This document shows, piece by piece, positions 58,410 through 64,000 of a stretch of DNA of 64,000 nt (positions are counted from its first letter, which is position 1; the number at the start of each line of letters is the position of its first letter). The position numbers and the translations under genes were made by a program. The notes under the pieces were generated by a model. The model made no database searches, was not told the DNA's origin, and worked only from the letters and a program-made list of their open reading frames with translations. Source of the DNA: Sipunculus nudus (taxonomy: Eukaryota; Annelida; Sipuncula; Golfingiida; Sipunculidae); the NCBI GenBank assembly GCA_026874595.1, contig CM049314.1, positions 33,178,229-33,242,228 on the forward strand, read 5' to 3'.

Positions 58410-61100
58410 TTTAGCGAACCTGTGAGCTTATGCGATGGTGTGGCGTCGTCCGGCTTCCGTCGTCTGAACGTTAACCTATACTATCTTGAAAATGGCAAGA
58501 GTTAGCATCACGAAATTTTATGCAAAAAATTAGTCTTCAAAAAAACTCTATCGGATTTTGCTTATTTTTGGCTAATTGCATTTTCTTAGATTTTATAGGG
58601 AAAAGGCTAAAAAAGTTTTAAAAATCTTCTTCTCCGAAACTGTCCAGCCAAATTGTTCAATATTTCACAGAAATGATTCCTGGAACAATTTCTCTAAATT
58701 TTGTTCGAATGGTTTAAGTTCGGTGATTTTTGGCCAAGTTACAGGAAGTTTAACTTAGTCATCTGTCCAAAAAAGCATACTAAAATTACAATCTCAGAAA
58801 TGGCTCGAGCTATCATCACCAAGTTTTATGCCAATGTTGGTCACATGAGTCATATCTGAAAAATTGAGGTATTGGTGGCGCCACCTGCATCGGCCTTTTT
58901 TGTACGGGGTCATCAGTGCCCGTATCATACTGACTGCTACAAAAATCTCCTTCTCTGAAACCATATGGCCAAATTGTTTAATATCGCATAGAAATGATCC
59001 TAGGGTAGTGCTTTCTGAAGTTTATTCAAAAGGTCTCAGTTCAGTGACTTTTGGCTGAGTTATGGGAAGCTGAATTTAGTCATATGCCATAACAGCCCAT
59101 TTTAGCTCAGTGGCTACAAAGAACTTCTTCTCAAAAACCACTGGGCCAAATTCTTAAATCTCACACATAAATTATCCTTAGATGTTGATAATTCAAGTTT
59201 GTTCAAATGGTTTCGGTTAAGTAAATTTTGGCTGAGTTATGGGAAGCTTAACTTAGCCATATTGCTGTATTTTTCCCGTATGAGTTATAAACCTGCAAAA
59301 CTTTCTTCGACTGACGCCACTGAGGCCAATTTGTTTAATATTTTACAGGAATGATCCCCTGAATAATTCTTATAATAATTGTCTTTTATGGTTCCAAAGA
59401 ATGAATTTTGGCTGAATTATAAAGATTGAATTGAGTCATTTAACCATATATGTAAGCTGTGTGAAGCAGATACATCTAGCCTGGCACCAGTTTATCAGCA
59501 TCCATTACATAATGCCTCTAGACATTTAGAGTTCTGGTTTTCTATGGTTAATATTGACAAGAATGTTTTTTAAAAGCTTTTAAAAAATGTAGATTTATGC
59601 TATATAAATGCTATGTTTACAATCACAGGTATACAGCTCTCTGTGGGTGTATAAAGATGGCTGTACATGGATTATAAATAATTGGCTTCCATACTCAACT
59701 TTATTCAAGATTTTGCCATCAGTGAGATGTATCTGTATTATAATTTTGCATTCAATATGCATCTGTAGTAATTTTTAGCGAACCTGTGAGCTAATGCGAT
59801 GGTTTGGCATCGTCTGTCGTCGTCGTTAACCCATACTATTTCGAAAACAACTATTGCTAGTATCATGAAATTTAATGCAAAAAATTAGCCATCTGAAAAA
59901 CTCTGATTTTCTAAGATTTTATAGAGAAAAGCTAAAAAAAACTTTAAAAATCATCTCCTCCAAAACAGTCGAGCCAATTTGTTCAATATTTCACAGAAAT
60001 AATCTTTTATACCATATCTCTCAAGTTTGTTCGAATGGTTCAAGTTTGGTGAATTTCGGCTGAGTTACAGGCAGTTAAACTTAGCTAACTGTCCAAAAAA
60101 GCATACTAAAATGGCAATCTTAGAAACGGCTGGAGCTATCATCACCAAATTTTATGCCAGTGTTGGTCACATGAGTCATATATGAAATTCAGGTATTGGT
60201 GGCGCCACCTGCATTGACCTTTTTTTGTACGGGGGTCATTGGTCATCTGTACATTAACCCATCATTTCTCAGAAATAGCAGGAGCTACCATCCCTAGATT
60301 TTATGCAATAATCTGTCACATATCAAATGTTGTGGGATTCAGCTTATTTTTTTGCTATCTGCATTTACTTAGATTTTATAGGGAAAAAGCTGAAAAACCT
60401 TTAAAAGTCTTCTTCTTGTAAACGGTCCAGCCAAATTGTTCAATATTTTACAAAAATGATCCCAGAGGCAAGCCCTTTCAGGTTTGCATTTGATTAATTT
60501 AAGTGGTGTTACACAAATTTGAACAGTCATTTGGCCAATTAAGCATACTGACATAGTAATCTCAGAAATGACAGAAGCTAGCATTACCAAGTATTGTGCA
60601 AATGTTGGTCACATGACTCATTTTTGAAGTTGCAGATTTTGAAGTGCCATCTACATTGACCTGTTTTTTTATTAGCAAAAACCTTGTAATTTTAGCCTTT
60701 TTAAGCGTAAAATGTTTATGATGAAACTGTCAAGTTGAATCGTTCAATTTTTCAAAAGAATTATCCTAGGACATGGTTCTTTCAATCATATCAGAAAAGC
60801 TTAAGTTGGTTTTATTGCCATGATTATGTCTATTTCAAACTGAGGACTGCAAAACTTTTCTTCTACAAAATTATTGTTTCAATTATAACTTCTGTAACAT
60901 TGCACAAAAATGATTCTTAGTTGCCTTTGTTCAAGTTTACTTGAATGATTTTTGGCAGAATTATTGGACCTTTAACAATGAAAGAACTGCATCTTTTGTT
61001 ATTTTAGATATTTTGATAATAAGTTTATGAATATGTCAGCTTGAAAAAAAAGCATTTTAGCCAAAGTCTTTCAGTATGTGTAAACAGATTGACCAACAGA
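58410..61100. repeat. Tandemly duplicated degenerate repeat
   Basis: AGCGAACCTGTGAGCT.ATGCGATGG and the following 300 bp occur at about 58411 and again at about 59777. Within each, weaker subunits repeat every ~180-200 bp (CAAATTGTTCAATATTTCACAG, TTTTGGCTGAGTTATGGGAAGC). Short open frames in it share text only because the units are repeated. Confidence 0.75.
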
Positions 61101-61149
61101 CCAAGCTTGTGTTTGTATCTTTAAATAGGTTGAGAAACTGCTAACTGTT

Positions 61150-61480
61150 TCAGATTTGGCAACAGATCAAGAGTTCATTCAGTGCAGCCAGATATAGGTC
61201 AAGAGTTCAGTCAGTGCAGCCAAGCACAAGGCATGTGATCACCTCATGGGTGACATGTGAACACCTCATGGCCACCATATGATCACCTCATGGGTGTCAT
61301 GCCCCTCAGGGCTGCATGTGGACTACCAACTGTGTCAGATTATGCAACAGGTCAAGAGTTCACTCAGTGCAACCAGGTACAGGTCGAAAGTTCACTCAGT
61401 CTAGCCAGGTGCAGGTCATGAGTTCACTTAGTGCAGTAGCCTGAGCCAGCTAGCAAATTTGTCACAGTTCACTCGGGGCA
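61150..61480. repeat. Two interleaved short tandem repeats
   Basis: Units of AGGTCAAGAGTTCACTCAGT + GCAGCCAGGTAC (about 32 bp) alternate with units of CATGTGATCACCTCATGGGTG (about 24 bp). Confidence 0.8.
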
Positions 61481-61499
61481 ACTGCCTTTCTCACCTAAG

Positions 61500-61935
61500 C
61501 CTGGTCAGCCCCATGCATCAGACTCAAGGTAACTTTGATGTATTGGCCTGATATTTTGACCAGTCTATGTGTCTTTGAAGGCTTTCTCATTCACAAGACA
61601 GGTGTTGCCACCTACAATGACTTTTGCACAGTGTATGTGCCTGCTTGTTTCTACAGAGGAATTTGATATATCAGCCTGAAACTGGGCATATGTATATATC
61701 TCTGATAGCTTTGTTGTATACAAGACTGGTGGTGCCAGCTACAATCATTTTTGTGTTGTATGCACCTATGCCAGAATTTCAGCAGTGATGTTTGTGTAAT
61801 TGTTTCTTATTCAAAATGTTTAGTACTTGCATTGTTCATGTACATGAGAAGTAATGGTCCAGCATTGAAGCATTATACCTGGTGTATTTCCTAATGCACA
61901 GTTTCGCACTAGGCCTGTAGGCCTTGTTAAATTCT
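61500..61935. repeat. Repeat fragment related to the GGTGGCGCCACC family
   Basis: Contains ACAGGTGTTGCCACCTACAA, TTTTGCACAGTGT and ATATGTATATATCTCTGATAGC, degenerate versions of the 53.4-54.2 kb unit. It ends in a block (AATGGTCCAGCATTGAAGCA..TGCACAGTTTCGCACTAGGCC) that is also present at about 16060-16135 inside the transposon. Confidence 0.65.
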
Positions 61936-61939
61936 TACA

Positions 61940-63030
61940 AACTTATCGTCGGGAAATCCATTTACTAAATAACATACATGTATGCTTTCATCTTATGTTG
62001 CACAAGCAAGTTAAGTTCAGCTTAATGTTAAAGTATTTGGCAGGTGTACACCCTTGAATACTTTACATATCCTCTATTGAATATTCCCCTTCAAAAGAGT
62101 TTATAAATTCAGCCTACAGAAAGTTATTTATTATTTATTTTTTATTTAATTGGAAAATGTTGATTATTTATTGGTTTGCATTTATATCGTTGAAAATAAA
62201 AACAGTGCTGTTAAATCAGACTTCAAGAGTCTAATATTCTTTTAAAGTGCCTCTAAAGCACTTAGTATAAAAACTAAAATGATTAAATTGACAATAATTG
62301 TAAAAAAGAAGAGAAAAATAGAGAAAAACACATTTTTAAATAAAAGTTGATTTAGATCAGTGCTTTTATTTTAATCAAGTGATTTAATTCGCGATTTAAA
62401 TCGGTGATTTAAATCAACGTGGTAATACAAAATTGAATGGAGCACTAGTGTAACATTAAGGAAAAAACATATAATATTAAATACATCTGAAGCTATTTGG
62501 AACACTATATATCTTTACAGTATATATCTATACACTAGGATATATATACAAAGAGGATATCATGTAAATATGCATATATTAAGTTAATATTCTCTCACAT
62601 AAATTTTGCGGTATATCTTATTCGTATTAAAATTTTCTAATGTAATGCGTATGACCATGCATGCGGTCATATTTGGTATACTGTACAAAAGCTTGTAATA
62701 TCATAAATATAATCTTTGAATTTAGCTTAACGGTAGGGGATTGTTGTTAAGGTATATTGAACACTTTTTAAGCCAATATCAACACAAATAGCGATTCAAG
62801 CGCCTGTGGCCATTTCAACTTCCTAGGCGCGCGAAGTATTTGCCGCTTGTTAGGTAATGATTCCCATTGAGACGTTTATTTTCTGAAACCAGATTTCTTG
62901 CTTATTATATTTGCATTTTGGAATGTTTTCTGAAGTCTTATTGAACTACAATTCTTACAATATTTTCCTTAACAGAATACAGAAATTTTTTGAAGACAAC
63001 TTAAATAAAACTTCAGTATAGGCATTTATA
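61940..63030. other. Intergenic, GATTTAAATC cluster
   Basis: No gene recognised. Several palindromic or near-palindromic copies of GATTTAAATC lie at 62343-62422. Confidence 0.6.
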
Positions 63031-63032
63031 AG

Positions 63033-63218
63033 TCAACAAACCGACTTCCGCTTAACACAGCAGACTGATGGCAGCGTGTCAACGGGGCTCTTCAAAAAAG
63101 TTAATAGTCTTGTCAGCAGATGTCGCCTTCGGTCGGGGTTGGCGAGAGCCGCAGTTAGACTGGTACCCTGCTCTATTATGGCCCTTAGCCAAGCATAGAG
63201 ACAGGCGTACAACGCCAT
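63033..63218 (-). CDS. Small ORF, unknown
   Basis: A 61-codon frame from ATG at 63218: MALYACLYAWLRAIIEQGTS, then Arg-rich NPDRRRHLLTRLLTFLKSPV. A hydrophobic start followed by a basic amphipathic stretch. The frame continues upstream without a stop to another ATG at 63299. No homologue is recognised. Its 5' part is duplicated in inverted orientation at 63585-63705, where the frame is quickly closed, so this may be transposon-derived or a 5' exon rather than a gene. Confidence 0.25.
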   Translation of the reverse strand: MALYACLYAWLRAIIEQGTSLTAALANPDRRRHLLTRLLTFLKSPVDTLPSVCCVKRKSVC

Positions 63219-63705
63219 CTTAAGTACTCCTTGTTGCAACTCCTGACTAACCTGTAGACTGGTTCCATTTCCAGTATGCAAGCTCATACCGGTTGCCATG
63301 GACGTTCACGCGATCCTGGTTGGTTATCCGTGAAAATTTCTTATAAAATAACTTTCTTTAGTTATTTCTAGTTTTCAAATATTTAAAAATGAGTTGTTGC
63401 ACAAAAAGTGAATAATGGATGTATAGATAATACGATATACTGAATCTTTGATATTCCACTGTATGTAGCAGTGATTTATTATTAATACCTATTAATCTTA
63501 TCATTATTTCACACGTTATGTACAGCCAACCTTTGGTAACTTCTCTGAACAAACGAAATGCTTATTTTTATCATATATAATACTTACTGGAGTTGGAACC
63601 AGTCTGCCATGAGTACAAAAGATGGCGTTGTACGCCCGTCTCTATGATTGGCCTAGAGCAGCGGTGCCATAATAGAGCGGGGTACCAGTCTAAGCCGCAG
63701 TCAGC
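63140..63705. repeat. Inverted duplication, about 120-bp arms
   Basis: The text from about 63140 to 63260 (minus) recurs at 63585-63705 (plus). Both have TGGAACCAGTCT, AAGATGGCGTTGTACGCC, GTCTCTATG and CCATAATAGAGC.GGGTACC in the same order. The arms are separated by about 325 bp. Confidence 0.85.
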
Positions 63706-63830
63706 TGAAGTTAACTTCAGAGTTTGCGCATGCGCGTTAGATGCTTTTCCGGAAACGGCTTTTCGACGAAGTTGGCGCGCTGTTTTTGGCCGAGAGTTTA
63801 TTTCTGAGATTGGTAAGTTACCAAGAATTG
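63690..63830 (+). promoter_or_regulatory. Possible promoter and first exon, plus strand
   Basis: An NRF1-type TGCGCATGCGC (63725-63735) and an ETS-type CCGGAAAC (about 63749) lie about 80 bp upstream of a strong donor GAGATTG|GTAAGT (donor at 63813). CpG content is high for this window. This is consistent with a TATA-less housekeeping-type promoter with a gene continuing beyond the window. Motif-based inference only. Confidence 0.4.
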
Positions 63831-64000
63831 TAACTGGATGTCATCTATGCCAAACGAATACCGACTTGTGTCGTTAACGTTTGTTAAGGGTCTAGTTTGT
63901 TGTCATGTATTATTTTATCCAAATTTTGAAGGTAAAGCTAGCGTCGCTTAATCTCACAAAGATGGGCCCATGTTTAACCTGTTCATGGCGGTTTTCATGC

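Overview
This is eukaryotic nuclear DNA with spliced genes. It is AT-rich and full of long (AT)n tracts, minisatellites, tRNA-derived SINEs and degenerate DNA and RNA transposons. The low gene density, the repeat style (including many copies of a repeat carrying TGACCTTGACCTTTGACCT) and the protein families suggest a lophotrochozoan, probably a bivalve mollusc; no species-level claim is made.

Three spliced genes can be built from the sequence. All are on the minus strand, and every intron has GT..AG ends with matching phases. (1) A CARD-NACHT-LRR protein (NLR-type intracellular immune receptor), five exons over 20131->5162, predicted 824 aa. Two exons encode the CARD, one a short linker, one the pre-NACHT segment, and one large exon the NACHT and LRRs. 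(2) A 274-aa secreted protein, six exons over 40434->32884: signal peptide, CUB domain, an unrecognised four-cysteine domain, Thr/Ser-rich micro-exons and a hydrophobic GPI-type tail. (3) Its paralogue, four exons over 55782->45048, predicted 122 aa: signal peptide, the same four-cysteine domain, a Ser/Thr exon and a GPI-type tail, without CUB. All internal introns of genes 2 and 3 are phase 1, as expected for modular extracellular proteins.

The most unusual structure is in the NLR gene. The 3' end of its linker exon and that exon's 5' splice site have been amplified into a 57-bp minisatellite (14.85-15.72 kb and 18.04-18.76 kb). The period is a multiple of three, most units keep a CAG|GTATGT or CAG|GTAAGT donor, and the frame stays open through about 12 units next to the exon. 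Donor choice could therefore lengthen the CARD-NACHT linker in 19-residue steps. A 2325-bp DNA transposon with 34-bp terminal inverted repeats and a TCA target duplication splits the array. The same intron holds a second, 54-bp minisatellite of about 3.1 kb, and the next intron holds a 1.3-kb hAT-like insertion with an 8-bp target duplication.

Layout: 0-5 kb minisatellites, a SINE, simple repeats and a possible plus-strand exon; 5.16-20.13 kb the NLR gene; 20.1-26 kb intergenic sequence with (AT)n, one orphan minus-strand exon and a SINE; 26.2-30.2 kb a decayed Ty3/gypsy-like retroelement with integrase upstream of reverse transcriptase; 30.5-32.7 kb degenerate repeats and a pogo-like MITE; 32.88-40.43 kb the CUB gene with local duplications; 44.4 kb a LINE fragment; 45.05-55.78 kb the small paralogue, whose long first intron is filled with the nuclear-receptor-half-site repeat and a GGTGGCGCCACC repeat; 56.9-62 kb more copies of degenerate interspersed repeats; 63-63.9 kb an inverted duplication with a possible promoter. 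No tRNA, rRNA or CRISPR locus was recognised.
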